Source of the DNA: Macrobrachium rosenbergii
Taxonomy: Eukaryota; Arthropoda; Malacostraca; Decapoda; Palaemonidae
DNA length: 64,000 nt
Direction of reading: 5' to 3'
NCBI RefSeq assembly: GCF_040412425.1
Contig: NC_089768.1
Location: 1,416,001 to 1,480,000 of the forward strand
Numbering within the stretch: the first letter of the stretch is position 1; each line of letters opens with the position of its first letter. Below, piece after piece: positions 45,120-55,192 of the stretch. The notes beneath the pieces are model-generated. The model made no database searches. It had not been told where the DNA came from and was given only the letters and a program-made list of their open reading frames with translations. The translations under genes were made by a program, and so were the position numbers.

Positions 45120-46090
45120 ATGGCTAATACCAGAGCCCAACAAAACGAGGACTTCAAATTCTACCTGTCCGCTGGGAAGGACATGGGACTATCAGGGCAA
45201 GATCTGAGAGAATGGGTTCAAGAGCGAGTGGACGATGCCAAGGCGGAGAGAGAGAGAGAACGTGCGGAGAGAGAGAGAGAACGTGGAGAGAGAGAGAAAG
45301 AATTGCCCAAGAGCAACGAGAGGAGAAGGAACGTGAAGAGAGAGAGAGAGAGAAAGAGTTGCCCAAGAGCAACGAGAGGAGAAGGAACGTGAAGAGAGAG
45401 AGAGAGAACGTGAGGAGAGAGAGAGAGAACGCGCCCATGAGCTCCAGATGCTAGAACAACAGCACGCCACCCCCCCGCCCCCTGCAGCGGGAATGAGTGC
45501 CCTCAGCCAAGCTCACTCGTTCATGCCAAAATGGACGGAGTCCGAGCCTGAAGTATGGCTTGAAAGAGCCGAACGAGTCCTGGAGAGCTGCGATCTCTCC
45601 CCCGCGGAACTCTCCCTTGTTCTCACTAAATTCCGGGGCGGAAAGGCCCTCGTTGCCTACCACGCCCTTTCAGCAGAAGATAGGGGAAACTGGGAAGCCG
45701 GGCGTACGAGATTACCCCCGAGCGGTGGAGGAGACGTTGGAGAGAGCAGCCCAGAGAAGCAGGCCAGACTTGGTCCGATTGGGCATACCATTCGGAGCGG
45801 GCATTAACAAAATGGCTCGATTCCGAAGGAGCCACAAGCACCGCCGAGGTACTCGAGCGGTTTAAATTCGAGCATTTTCTGCGCTACGCCCCTAATGCCC
45901 TCGCCACTCATATAGTGGAAAAAGCCCCAGCAACACTCGGTGAGTGTTGCTGAATAGCAGACATGTGGGAAACTCACCACCCTCAAGAAGGATCCATGGG
46001 GCGGAAGATAATCCCCCGTCCCTCCTCGGAGGATCAAATTCCCACAAAAATGGGAACTCGGGCAAGCCCCTAACTTGCCATTATTGCACG
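45120..46090 (+). pseudogene. LTR-element gag with SCAN-like segment, broken
   Basis: Gag forms the particle core. The ATG at 45120 opens MANTRAQQNEDFKFYLSAGK, then a highly charged Glu/Arg region on a GAGAGA microsatellite where the frame is lost twice. The capsid follows: PKWTESEPEVWLERAERVLE in one frame, then from 45717 a clean frame with QTWSDWAYHSERALTKWLDS and EVLERFKFEHFLRYAPNALA. The latter resembles the SCAN/retroviral-capsid C-terminal fold signature (LxxFxxEqFLRxLPxxLxxxI). An in-frame TGA at 45951 interrupts ECC-IADMW. Nucleocapsid and protease continue in another frame. Confidence 0.72.
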
Positions 46091-46795
46091 AAAATAGGGC
46101 ATTCCTCCGAACAGTGCCGGAGCAAGAAACCGGCTCCTCTCTCTCCCGGAAAACCGCCCAATAACTCGCCTGCGCCCTCCACAGGGGCAGCACGGAAAGA
46201 TTTCAGCCAGACCTTTTGCACGGCGTGCAAGGTTTATGGCCATTCTCCCGCATGGGCGGAATGCCCAAGCAATAATAAATCAAATACTCCCACTGTCGCC
46301 TTGGCCGTCACAGATCCCAAGTCGTTAGGCCCTCCCGCCGAAGGGCCCGTATACGTGACTCCTCCACGAGGTAGCCACCCTGCGCTCCGAGTCACTGCAT
46401 TCGAGGACTCGGGCGCACAAATCTCCCTCATCTGAAGGGACAGAGTCCCCTATGGAGCTATCGTCAATAGACGAAAACTTGTCACGATCGAGGGAATAAA
46501 TCAATTTAAAATGATACTCCCTACGGTCCAATTGAGAGTCACAAGACCTCACCAATCCAAAATTTGCAATCTTGCAGTAGCAAGCCATCTCCCCGGAGGC
46601 TATGACGTCATCCTGGGACAGGACTTTCAGTCCCCACAGAAATCACAGCAATCTAGTAGGGGTCCACATTCCCTGAATCATTCCGCGGGCGCGAGTAATC
46701 CTCCCCTGCTCCTCCCTCAGTCAAGACTGGCGCCCCCTGGGTACCAGGAGGACGTGCAGTCCCTACCAGTGCCACCTGAGTACGATGTACAGTGA
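46072..46795 (+). pseudogene. Nucleocapsid zinc knuckle and aspartic protease of LTR element
   Basis: One frame from about 45944 carries LTCHYCTKIGHSSEQC, a CCHC knuckle (C-x2-C-x4-H-x4-C), then a second Cys/His cluster (CTACKVYGHSPAWAEC), and VTAFEDSGAQISLI with the D-S-G active site of retropepsins (normally D-T/S-G). An in-frame TGA at 46433 follows, after which the same frame gives VASHLPGGYDVILGQDF, the protease C-terminal ILGxDF-like block, and ends at 46795. The stop makes the protease non-functional unless read through. Confidence 0.78.
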
Positions 46796-48833
46796 CCCCC
46801 TCGATCGGTTCCCGATCCAATTCCAGTGCCCGGCCCTGCCTCAGTGCCAGTGCCAGGGCCCCAATCAGATCTCCCTTCCGGAGATGCCAAATTCCTGCCG
46901 GTGCCACTTGCATGCCCCGAGCAGTGCCAAGCTTCGTCCGTCCTGACCAACGAGCCCAAGAAACCTCTGGTAGTGCCTGACTCTTCCCTAGTGCCAGCGC
47001 GAGAGCATTACTCCGATCTCCATTCACGGGATCCAACTCAGGACCCCCTCTCTTCCCCCGGCCTGGCACCGCTACCAGCCTCGGTAAGAGAGACAGTTCC
47101 TCTCGACCACCGCGGAAGCTCACCTTCAGGTGCGGCCTCGCAACCCGTGCATGAGCTGGTCATCGTTACCTGTGAGCCGCTCACACCGCCCCCGACCGCC
47201 TCCTCTCTGCCTCAGTCCGTCACCGACGGAATTGCAAGTCAGGATTCTGCCATATCTCACTTGGCCGATGAACTACAAGAGCCGTGACGGATCATGGTAG
47301 AACCAGCACGGAAAACTCCTGCGTCAGCTGTCGCAGCAGCAGGCCCAGGTGGCACTCCGTGCCGCCCTCCGGTCTCGGGCCCTCCGCTTCCCCGGCCGAG
47401 GACGACTGTCCCCTTAAGAAAGGTTCGAGGCGAAACTACAACGGGCGTGAGAATTTCCAGGTAATTTACAAAGAGCTCTAGAGCTCCCCTGGCACCTGTG
47501 CCACCATTTCATTTTTCGAAGGTCTTGGCACCTCTAATCCAGAAGGGGATGTCAGACCCTCCGCTATCTTCTTCCGTTCCTCAGGAACTTCTATCTCTTA
47601 TCATCCTCTATTAATCTTTCCTTAAATTATCACCACAAGAGGCAATTAAGTACAGGATACCATTCCCCACACAATGTATAAATCATTGAGAATAACAGAG
47701 TGAGAAGTGGCACGCCCTTGCGCCCATACCTTGGCACCCGGCGTGCGTGTCAGCTCTTCATGAAGGAGTCGCCCCCTTCGGGTGCACTTTTCTCGCCCTG
47801 GGACTGAAGTGATAGTCCGGGCCGTAATTTATACACAAAGGACAGTAAATTCCCGCCTAATACAATAAAACCCTCACTCTTTTTCCCTTAGCTCTTCTGC
47901 CAATATCATTTGCTCTCTTTTAGTTATTTATTTATCTTTCTTTTAAAGAATCGCGAGTCATAAACTCTTGCCCTTGTGATTTAAATGGCCCTTTCGTAAG
48001 CTCCGAGAGATGTGTTCCGCCTTTCATATGCGGTCACGTTTCCATTCGTAACATCTGGTTAATTTTCCTTTTGTTATTATTATTCCTTTTCCCCCTCCCT
48101 TCCTTCTAAGAACTCTGTTTGTCCTAGACCCCACATCTTTTGTCTGCCCACCCCGTCATAACATTGAGTACTCGAGTGGGCAGTGGACGCATAAAATTAG
48201 CGTAGTTTAAGGTTAGCGAATTAAAACTCGCGAATACTCTCGCCCGCATACGACTGTCAAAATCCCTGTGTGCGGGTCGGCCATCCGCTAGCGTTGGATA
48301 TATAGCTAAGCAAAGCACGTTAAAACGAAGATAAATTATCAATGCGACTATGTATAGTCATTACAATATCGCGTAAAGGGGATGTCATTTACAAAAATAA
48401 ACACTGTTTTCATTTATACAGCCTCTTCAAGGCAGACTGTACTAACCGCATGCATTTTACCTAAAATTAAGTAACCATGTATTTTAATTCTTGAACAATA
48501 ACCTTTCTTTTCATTTGTTTGCCATAGCCTCATATACTTGGTCTTATAATCCTAATTAATTAACATTGTTCGAGTCACTTTATAAAGTTATCAATGGGTA
48601 ACCAAATCTAAAGTATTTACTCTTTTGCAAGTGTTTAAATCACCTTGCGTCCTGTTAAAGAAATTTGTCCCAATGTGTTATTAAAAGTAATGTCACAGTT
48701 TCATAAATCCCTTAGTAGTAAAGTTCATTGCAAGGCAGAATGTAGAGTAACGTAAAGCATTTGCCGCTCATCTCAGATATCGATGTACACACCCGAAGAA
48801 GGTGTGTACTGTACATCATCTTGTATGGGGAGG
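46796..48833 (+). other. 3' internal region of LTR element, no polymerase seen
   Basis: 46800-47290 encodes Pro-rich low-complexity frames with reiterated 'gtgccagtgcc' motifs on both strands. From 47480 to 48833 there is no long frame. RT motifs (xMPFGLxxAP, YxDD) are not visible in any frame, so pol is deleted or never present. Confidence 0.6.
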
Positions 48834-50044
48834 TATTATGATTAGCAAGAATGCGCTAGCAAATTGCCTCCCCCTCTTTTTGTTGTTGTTTTTGTTCTGT
48901 TGTTTTCATTTACTGCAAGCTGCTCGATCGATAGACACATCTGTCTATCGAGACTTAAACGGTCAGAATACAAGGGTTTAAAACGGATTAAGGCCACTCC
49001 CTTTAAGCAGATCTTTCTTCGAGGCAAAAGTGATTTCTGTCTGGTCGTTTTCTTACAGGCAAAACTCCCCCTGCGGGCATCAGCTGGAAATGATTCAACC
49101 CCATATGTTGGACGTGGCCCCTGCCCATAGGAGGAGATAAAAGGAGAAACCAAACCGAGGTGCGGCCTCACACGTGCGCGGGATTGGATGGAGTAAGGAC
49201 CAAGCCACCTGCCCCTGGCAGTGCCCTTAGCTAACCACGTGGCCCTTTTCAAGTATACTTTCTCCTCGTGCCCTTCGACCGCGAGCCACGTGTTCGCTCC
49301 ACCGTTGACCTGCTGCATGCCCACATGCCATTGCCCGGCCCTTCGTGAAATTCCCACGCATTGCCCTTTTACGTGAAGCCCCTGCATCGTAACACGTGAA
49401 GAAACTCGCCCTCGGAAATCGCAAGTCATCCACGGACCCCTTTTCTACGCTGGAACCTGTCTTACGGTAATGTGCCCTGGAAGACCTCCATTCAGTCACG
49501 CTTTTGTCTCGTAATATTTACTTAAATTGTGAGCCAGTAATCACCGAATCTCTTGTCAAATGTCCGTGCTCCGCGAGTGTCGGCAGTACTAAGGTATCAT
49601 TAATTCATCGAAGCCCTTTGGCACCCTCAGTGCAGCTTTGAATTCATTAATCTTTTGCCTATTTTCATTACTGGCGTATAATGTGCATATCTCTCATTTC
49701 AGAGGGACCCTATATCGTGGAAGCTTCTTGGACTGTGTCTGGAATTCCCCAGTTTCATTCATCCCGTAGGAATCCCCTCCAGAATCAATAATCTACCAGC
49801 ATTCCTCTTTCCCGTACTAACGTTATTTATGTAAATACACTTCTGCAAGTTTGCCCCGTGTTTTACATAATATCTTCCTCAGTAACAAGAGCCTTAAGCT
49901 CATATGAAATTCCCCTTTGTTTTCCTCTTTTTTACGTTTTCCTGGACCCACGAAGTCAGAATCACAAGGCTAAATTACCTTAAATTGTTGCTACCTGTCT
50001 CACAGAGAATATTTCAAACTAAATCGCCAGGAAAAACGTAAAAA
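48834..50044 (+). repeat. 3' LTR
   Basis: Direct copy of 42461-43668 with scattered substitutions and single-base indels (for example ctagcaaattgcc against ctaccaaattgcc). It ends where the TA tract starts. Confidence 0.88.
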
Positions 50045-50079
50045 TATATATATATATATATATACACATACACACACAC

Positions 50080-50591
50080 AAGTACCATCCTACTTACAAC
50101 CAAGCTTGGTTCCAACCAACCGGTTGTAAGTCAAAATGGATATAAGTACAAAATGGCTGTAAGATGAACCTTAGAAAGTGGCTGACATACTGGGTAGGGC
50201 ATAAGATAAAACCTTTGCTGTATAAAGTATCTACATATTACTGTAATGTAAGGTACAATCATTGTTTCAATCTTTTTATCATAATGTAATTCTATTGATA
50301 TATTTTAATCTTTTATGTAACATATTATGTACAGGTAGGCATAGAGTTACAACGGGGTTAAGTTCTTGCATGCAAATACTATATGATGCTGCTGATAGGG
50401 CAGGGTAACTCAAACTGATGCTGCCTTCGTGATGAGAGGGCTCTCCTGGGATGGCACGTTGCCAAGTAACTCAGTGGTCAACTGTCATAGAGCTTGTACT
50501 CTTATGCATCAACCCGCCCAGCCCACTTACAGAAGTACAGTTGTAAGTACGAATGGCTGTGTGTCAAGCAGGTTATAAGTCAGATGGTACT
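50080..50591. mobile_element. MITE with ~28 bp inverted ends
   Basis: Left aagtaccatcctacttacaa, right on the minus strand aagtaccatctgacttataa, continuing imperfectly. Flanked by CA/TA repeat on both sides. Non-coding. Confidence 0.75.
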
Positions 50592-50599
50592 TGTATATA

Positions 50600-51004
50600 T
50601 ATATATATATATACATTGGTTTTGAGTGTTAAAAACTGAAGAGTAAAGCCGGGTAATGAACCCTCTTACCTTGCAGACTTTGAAATTACTTTTCTTTCTC
50701 CTCTTTGGATGACATCCTACGTAATAACAAAAATAAAAAACAAGAAAAACCAAACCAAACTCTGATATGGGTATTACTGCAAGATCCCGCCTTGAACTCA
50801 CCAGGACCATGGACCGCAACAGGCAGTCATCTGCAGTTTGTGGGATTGTGATGAAACCTTTCATCTCTCAGTTGCTTGCATCCACCACTGAAAGGAACTG
50901 GAACCCCAGCCTTCCCTGGTCACCTGGGGTAATGAATGCCAAGAGACAACTTACAAAGTTGCTCTAATACACTGATGTGATGACTCCCTGAAAACTAGCA
51001 AGAG
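50600..51004. other. Unassigned sequence
   Basis: A possible small minus-strand exon (about 50672-50717) is bounded by an acceptor-like ttacgtag and donor-like GTAAGAGG and would encode CHPKRRKKSNFKVCK. No support beyond the splice motifs. The rest is unassigned. Confidence 0.25.
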
Positions 51005-51082
51005 TAGGAAAGGCATTACAGTCTAGACCGTAGGAGAGGCATTACAGTCTAGACCATAGGAAAGGCATTACAGTCTCTGCCT
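51005..51082. repeat. 26 bp tandem repeat, three copies
   Basis: taggaaaggcattacagtct followed by six variable bases, at 51005, 51031 and 51057. The third copy runs into the CCTA target site of the LTR element, so that element inserted at the end of this repeat. Confidence 0.9.
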
Positions 51083-51083
51083 A

Positions 51084-51431
51084 TGTGGCGGAATTCTAAC
51101 CCACAAACAAAACAACACTCACCCTGATCTTCGGTTGCTGGAGATGGGTAAAGGTCCACGGTCGCCAATCACAGCACACAAAAACCACAAAACAAAATTG
51201 CAAACAAACCCTCCACCAACAACGAACGAAAAAAAAAAAGACACATGCACCATCAATATCGGTACCGGTATCCAAAACAAAAAAAATCAGACGAACTCCC
51301 CGTTCACTTTCAAGGTTGGACCTCAACTGCCCAAGACTTCCCCAAAACCGAAAAACTCCCGACAGACCGACAGACAAACAGACAGCGCCGTAAACGAACT
51401 CCAACAACCGAACCACTCACTATAACAATTA

Positions 51432-51475
<44 letters not shown>

Positions 51476-51545
51476 ACTCTCTCTTCTCTCTCTCACAAAA
51501 CGTTGGGAAATGCTAAATAAAAACAAATTTCTTCATCCCTCTATA
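51084..51545 (-). repeat. 3' LTR of gag-bearing element
   Basis: On the minus strand it starts TATAGAGGGATGAAG and ends TTCCGCCACA. Contains a CT microsatellite (51427-51490). Paired with 54168-54625. Confidence 0.92.
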
Positions 51546-51649
51546 TTTCTCCCCCTTTTTAGCATTTCCCAACCAACACCTTTCACACCTCTTTCAAATC
51601 GCTTACGGAACACCCACGGATGCTCACTAGCAGGTCCTCTACATTGCGT

Positions 51650-52249
51650 TCAAGGAACGCAAATCATTCTCTCAGAATCATTCTCTCTTCTAGCAACATT
51701 CAAACTCACATCATCTCCATTCTCTCTCAGATTCACGCTATCTTCTTCACTATTACCACTCTCAATTTCATCCACAATCTCATCTATACCCTCTAACTCA
51801 TTCCCAAATACCTCCCCCAATTCTTCAACTAACCCATCCCATTCGCTCATTGACCTTTCCAATTCTTGCAACGATTCATTCATGCTTTCAACCACTCGTC
51901 TATCACTGCTACGCTCTCTTACTCTTACACTTTCGCTCACCTCCAACCATTCACTTACCCCTACACGTTCAGTCAACTCAGTTATATCAAACCCGCATAT
52001 GCTATACGTTCTATTCATACCATCCCATTCATCCGTATTACACGCTTTATCACTCATTTTCACTTTGGCATTCACACCCCTATCACACAACTTACAACCA
52101 TTCAGTTTACTTACGTTCTTCCCTTTCTTACGTTTCCTACCATACTCTATCAAAACAAATTGCTGGTCCTCATGCAACAACCCCTCACATACATGCATCA
52201 CACGCACCGCTTGCATCCTGGAGGATCCATCCATTTGAACCCCCTTCAC
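51650..52249 (-). CDS. Acidic C-terminal frame of gag-bearing element, unknown function
   Basis: A 199-codon frame with no known domain. It includes KRKKGKNVSKLNGCKLCDRG and TYSICGFDITELTERVGV, then a long acidic helical part (SMNESLQELERSMSEWDGLV) and ends near the 3' LTR. It resembles the segment after the integrase at 26820-26940, so it is probably the polyprotein tail that remained when the pol region was lost. A possible continuation from the zinc-knuckle frame (stop at 52252) is only a few bases away in another frame. Confidence 0.5.
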   Translation of the reverse strand: MKGVQMDGSSRMQAVRVMHVCEGLLHEDQQFVLIEYGRKRKKGKNVSKLNGCKLCDRGVNAKVKMSDKACNTDEWDGMNRTYSICGFDITELTERVGVSEWLEVSESVRVRERSSDRRVVESMNESLQELERSMSEWDGLVEELGEVFGNELEGIDEIVDEIESGNSEEDSVNLRENGDDVSLNVARRENDSERMICVP

Positions 52250-52251
52250 AC

Positions 52252-52758
52252 TCAGTTTCCCGAATTCGCTGTCACAGTCACCCTCTTTCGTCTACATACA
52301 CTTGATACATGTCCTTCCATTCCACATTCGACACACTTCGCTCTCGGTTCTGAACACATTCTCGCATAATGCCCATTCTTACCACAGTTGCCACATATTA
52401 CATTCACTCGAGTACCCCTACAACCATTAGCAATATGACCCACCTGTCCGCACCTGTAGCATTTAACCCCCCTATCTTTCGTACACTCCCTTACCAAATG
52501 TCCCGGTTGCCCACACCCGAAACACGCTCCCAAAGCCCATCTACACTCATTCTTTGTATGTCCTTCCTTTCCACATCTAAAACACTTCGCTCGACTTCCA
52601 CTCATCGACCTTCCCCTTTGTACACTACTATCCCTAACCCGTCCAACCCGTTGTTCCCTTACAAACCCATCATTCATCCTCACTGGCACCTCCACATTAC
52701 TTGCTCTTACACTCCTATCTATTACACTATCGGCCATTCTCATTGGGCCCCTCAACAC
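52252..52758 (-). CDS. Nucleocapsid with five CCHC zinc knuckles
   Basis: A 168-codon frame. After a basic N-terminal part come five C-x2-C-x4-H-x4-C knuckles in tandem: CFRCGKEGHTKNEC, CFGCGQPGHLVREC, CYRCGQVGHIANGC, CGNCGKNGHYARMC and CVECGMEGHVSSVC. Retrotransposon gags usually have one or two; five in a row is like cellular CNBP/byr3 proteins. Knuckles bind single-stranded nucleic acid and package the RNA. All five are intact, while the capsid upstream is frameshifted. It lies between capsid and the acidic frame of the same element. Confidence 0.85.
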   Translation of the reverse strand: MLRGPMRMADSVIDRSVRASNVEVPVRMNDGFVREQRVGRVRDSSVQRGRSMSGSRAKCFRCGKEGHTKNECRWALGACFGCGQPGHLVRECTKDRGVKCYRCGQVGHIANGCRGTRVNVICGNCGKNGHYARMCSEPRAKCVECGMEGHVSSVCRRKRVTVTANSGN

Positions 52759-52940
52759 TGCATCCTAAAGCTTCCAAACTCTGGCACTCTCTCATCTACC
52801 CCAGCCCTTACACTTACACTTCTGCTCTCTTTTATAACCCTGTCAAGCTCATAATCTTCTACAATTTCAAAATTTCTCCCCAAGTCAACCTTTCATTCGT
52901 CCATCTTTTCTTCTCCTTCCGCTTCAAGTTCACAAATTCT

Positions 52941-53386
52941 CTAACTCCATCTGGCACTGTCCCTAACAACTTCCATTACTAACTCCTTACATTCATCTAT
53001 CCCATCATCCCCAAACTTCTTCCCTTGCCAACGTCTCCAGCCTACAAGCATATAGTGACAAGGTTTCCCAGCTTTCATTCTTGCCTCATCAAATTCATTC
53101 TTCCTCTTATACTTAACACTCGCTTTCATACGCCTCGCTTGCTCAACTAGTCTAGCTTTCACCTTGTCATACTCAACATCCCCACACTCATAATAACCCT
53201 ATACATATCAAGCAAAAACCCAGTCAAATATTCTCCTAATTCTCGTGCCCACACTCTCTTACTTTCCCCATACTTATCCTGACAAAACCTTTCATACTCC
53301 CTAAAGAAATCATGCACATCCCTACTTCCATACTCATTATACTTTTCACACCACAGTACCTCCCTCACATACATAGCCTTTCTCAC
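52941..53386 (-). pseudogene. Gag capsid region, frameshifted
   Basis: 53386-53159 gives SRDVHDFFREYERFCQDKYG and RVWARELGEYLTGFLLDMYR, a helical capsid-like sequence. After a frameshift near 53195 the second frame gives YECGDVEYDKVKARLVEQAR and ends at 52941. The order and helix content fit Ty3/gypsy-type capsid. The frameshift could be programmed, but no obvious slippery heptamer was identified. Confidence 0.65.
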
Positions 53387-53405
53387 TTCTTTCTCACTTT
53401 CACTC

Positions 53406-54085
53406 TCACTTTACTCTTTCGCTCTGTCCTTTCATACCCTCTTCCGAATACAAAGAGTCCACTTCTGCACTTACATTCATCTTACTCATTACACTCTTCT
53501 TCCCCCTCTTTTTATCCACTTTTATCCACTCACCTCCGTCCACCTCACTATCACTACTGCCTTCACCCTCTCCCTTCTTTCCTGCCTTTCCCACTTCCTT
53601 ACCCTTCTTACCAGTTTCCTTTCCCTTTCCCTTCTTCCCTTTTTCTTCCCCTGACTTATCCTTACTTTCCCTCTGTTCCTTCCCTTGCTTTTCATTCCCT
53701 TTTCCTTACCCTGCCTCTCATTCCCTCGTTTCTTACTTCCTATTCCCATATCACTTTCATCACTCACGCTTCCATTCACTTCTTCCTCCTTTTCTTTCTC
53801 TCTTGCCCCTTCACATGTTCCAGAGAACCTGCCTCCAACAGCCCCTTCTCCAAAAACACCCTTGAACATACCTTTCATCATTTCTTCCACACTTTTCATC
53901 ATTCCCTCCAACTTTTTATCCACCCTCTCTTCCATTCTCTCTTCTGACTCTTTCATCTCCCCTTTCATTTCTTCTTTTGCACTTCTTAGCATTCCCCCCA
54001 TCTCCTCCAACTGACTCCTCAATCTCTCATTCTCACCCCTCAACCACGTATTCTCCTCTCGCAACCTCACCAGTTCCTCTTCCAT
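53406..54085 (-). pseudogene. Gag N-terminal coiled-coil and basic region, frameshifted
   Basis: From the ATG at 54085: MEEELVRLREENTWLRGENE begins a leucine-heptad coiled coil of about 75 residues, then a Gly/acidic patch and a Lys/Arg-rich stretch until 53522. The next piece (53594-53406) is in another frame. The ATG is about 60 nt past the primer site, as expected for gag. Coiled coil plus basic region fits an assembly domain. Confidence 0.6.
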
Positions 54086-54142
54086 CCTTCTCTTCAGTCA
54101 CACTACCAGCCACCAACCTCAATTGCAGCTGCAATACCAGCT

Positions 54143-54160
54143 GCCCCACGTTGGGCGCCA
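54143..54160 (-). other. Primer-binding site (tRNA-Lys type)
   Basis: TGGCGCCCAACGTGGGGC on the minus strand, 18 nt complementary to the 3' end of a tRNA-Lys of the kind used by several retroelements, 7 nt from the 5' LTR. Confidence 0.85.
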
Positions 54161-54167
54161 AATATAA

Positions 54168-54509
54168 TGTGGCGGAATTCTAACCCACAAACAAAATAAC
54201 ACTCACCCTGATCTTCGGTTGCTGGAGATGGGTAAAGGTCCACGGTCACCAATCACAGCACACAAAAACCACAAAACAAAATTGCAAACAAACCCTCCAC
54301 CAACAACGAACGAAAAAAAAAGAGACACATGCACCATCAATATCGGTACCGGTATCCAAAACAAAAAAAATCAGACAAACTCCCCGTTCACTTTCAAGGT
54401 TGGACCTCAACTGCCCAAGACTTCCCCAAAACCGAAAAACTCCCGACAGACAAACAGACAGCGCCGTAAAACGAACTCCAACAACCAACCACTCACAACG
54501 ACAATTACA

Positions 54510-54577
<68 letters not shown>

Positions 54578-54625
54578 AAACGTTGGGAAATGCTAAATAA
54601 AAACAAATTTCTTCATCCCTCTATA
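54168..54625 (-). repeat. 5' LTR of gag-bearing element
   Basis: Partner of 51084-51545. The right edge is followed by the CCTA target duplication. Confidence 0.92.
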
Positions 54626-54629
54626 CCTA

Positions 54630-55190
54630 CCCAGGGAGCAGCTTGGTGTCCCTGCCCAAGCTAGAGGACCTTGCACTGGTGAACAAAAAATTGGCAAAAA
54701 GATGACTCCCCTTAGTCTCAAACAGGTCCATATCAGGGGATGCCCACTGTCTACACCTAACCTGTGGATGTTGTTGTCCCTTCCATTAATATTACTTACC
54801 TCTGTGACTGATTAATCCACTAAGATTTTCATAATGAATAATTACCTCCAGCAAGGTAATAACTCAGGATGAGGTTGTGTGTGTTAATTTGACCAACTAA
54901 CAGAAAAGGGGGGCAGAGCATTTAGACAGTAGAGTTTGCTCCTCCTCAAACATAAAATTATTACTATCGTCTCTAACAGGCTTAATCTTTTGAGTACACT
55001 CTAATTGCCCTATATGGCATAAGAGTTTCACACTCACTACCTTTAAATATGGTCCAGTCTGCATTTAACAACCCTGGGAAGGGAAAAGCCTCAAAATAGA
55101 TATTTTGCTCTCAACCTAGGTCAGGACCAAAAGACTAGTATCTTCATTGCAAGAACCAGCATTCCACAATGCTTCTAATCCTCTTACCAT
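54630..55190. other. Unassigned sequence
   Basis: Pre-insertion continuation of the sequence before 51083. No gene or repeat recognised. Confidence 0.35.
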
Positions 55191-55192
55191 AT

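Larger units (their letters stand above)
42461..50044 (+). mobile_element. LTR retrotransposon with gag and protease, no recognised polymerase (about 7.6 kb)
   Basis: Direct repeats 42461-43668 and 48834-50044 (about 1.21 kb each, starting TATTATGATTAGCAAG and ending aaacgtaaaaa) are the LTRs. After the 5' LTR comes TGGCGACCTGG (43669 onwards), a candidate primer-binding site because it starts with the complement of tRNA CCA. Before the 3' LTR is ttgtatggggagg, a polypurine-like tract. Both sides are TA repeat, so target duplication cannot be separated from the microsatellite. Internal coding covers gag, zinc knuckles and an aspartic protease; no RT, RNase H or integrase was found in 46800-48833. 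Confidence 0.85.
51084..54625 (-). mobile_element. Gag-bearing non-autonomous LTR retrotransposon (3.54 kb), young
   Basis: Minus-strand element with LTRs 54168-54625 (5') and 51084-51545 (3'), nearly identical apart from a few substitutions, a small CAGACCGA indel and CT-run length. CCTA at 51080-51083 is repeated at 54626-54629 as a 4 bp target duplication. The primer site 54143-54160 reads TGGCGCCCAACGTGGGGC on the minus strand, the tRNA-Lys type, 7 nt from the LTR. The polypurine tract AAAAAGGGGGAGAAA lies at 51546-51560 against the 3' LTR. The 2.6 kb interior carries gag and a C-terminal acidic frame but no protease, RT, RNase H or integrase. Confidence 0.93.

Noticed and set aside
48842..49429. 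195-codon minus-strand frame in the LTR (146 codons in the other LTR)
   Set aside because: Shared only because LTRs are copies of each other; no domain and opposite to the element's coding strand.
50672..50717. Possible small minus-strand exon, tested as an Ncbp1 exon
   Set aside because: The encoded CHPKRRKKSNFKVCK does not fit the region expected before RFIM in CBP80, and there is no other support.
51510..52369. Long plus-strand frames (242, 151 and 167 codons)
   Set aside because: Antisense to the minus-strand retroelement frames; Ser/Thr/His/Pro-rich shadow composition.
53312..53947. 211-codon plus-strand frame
   Set aside because: Antisense of the basic coiled-coil gag region.
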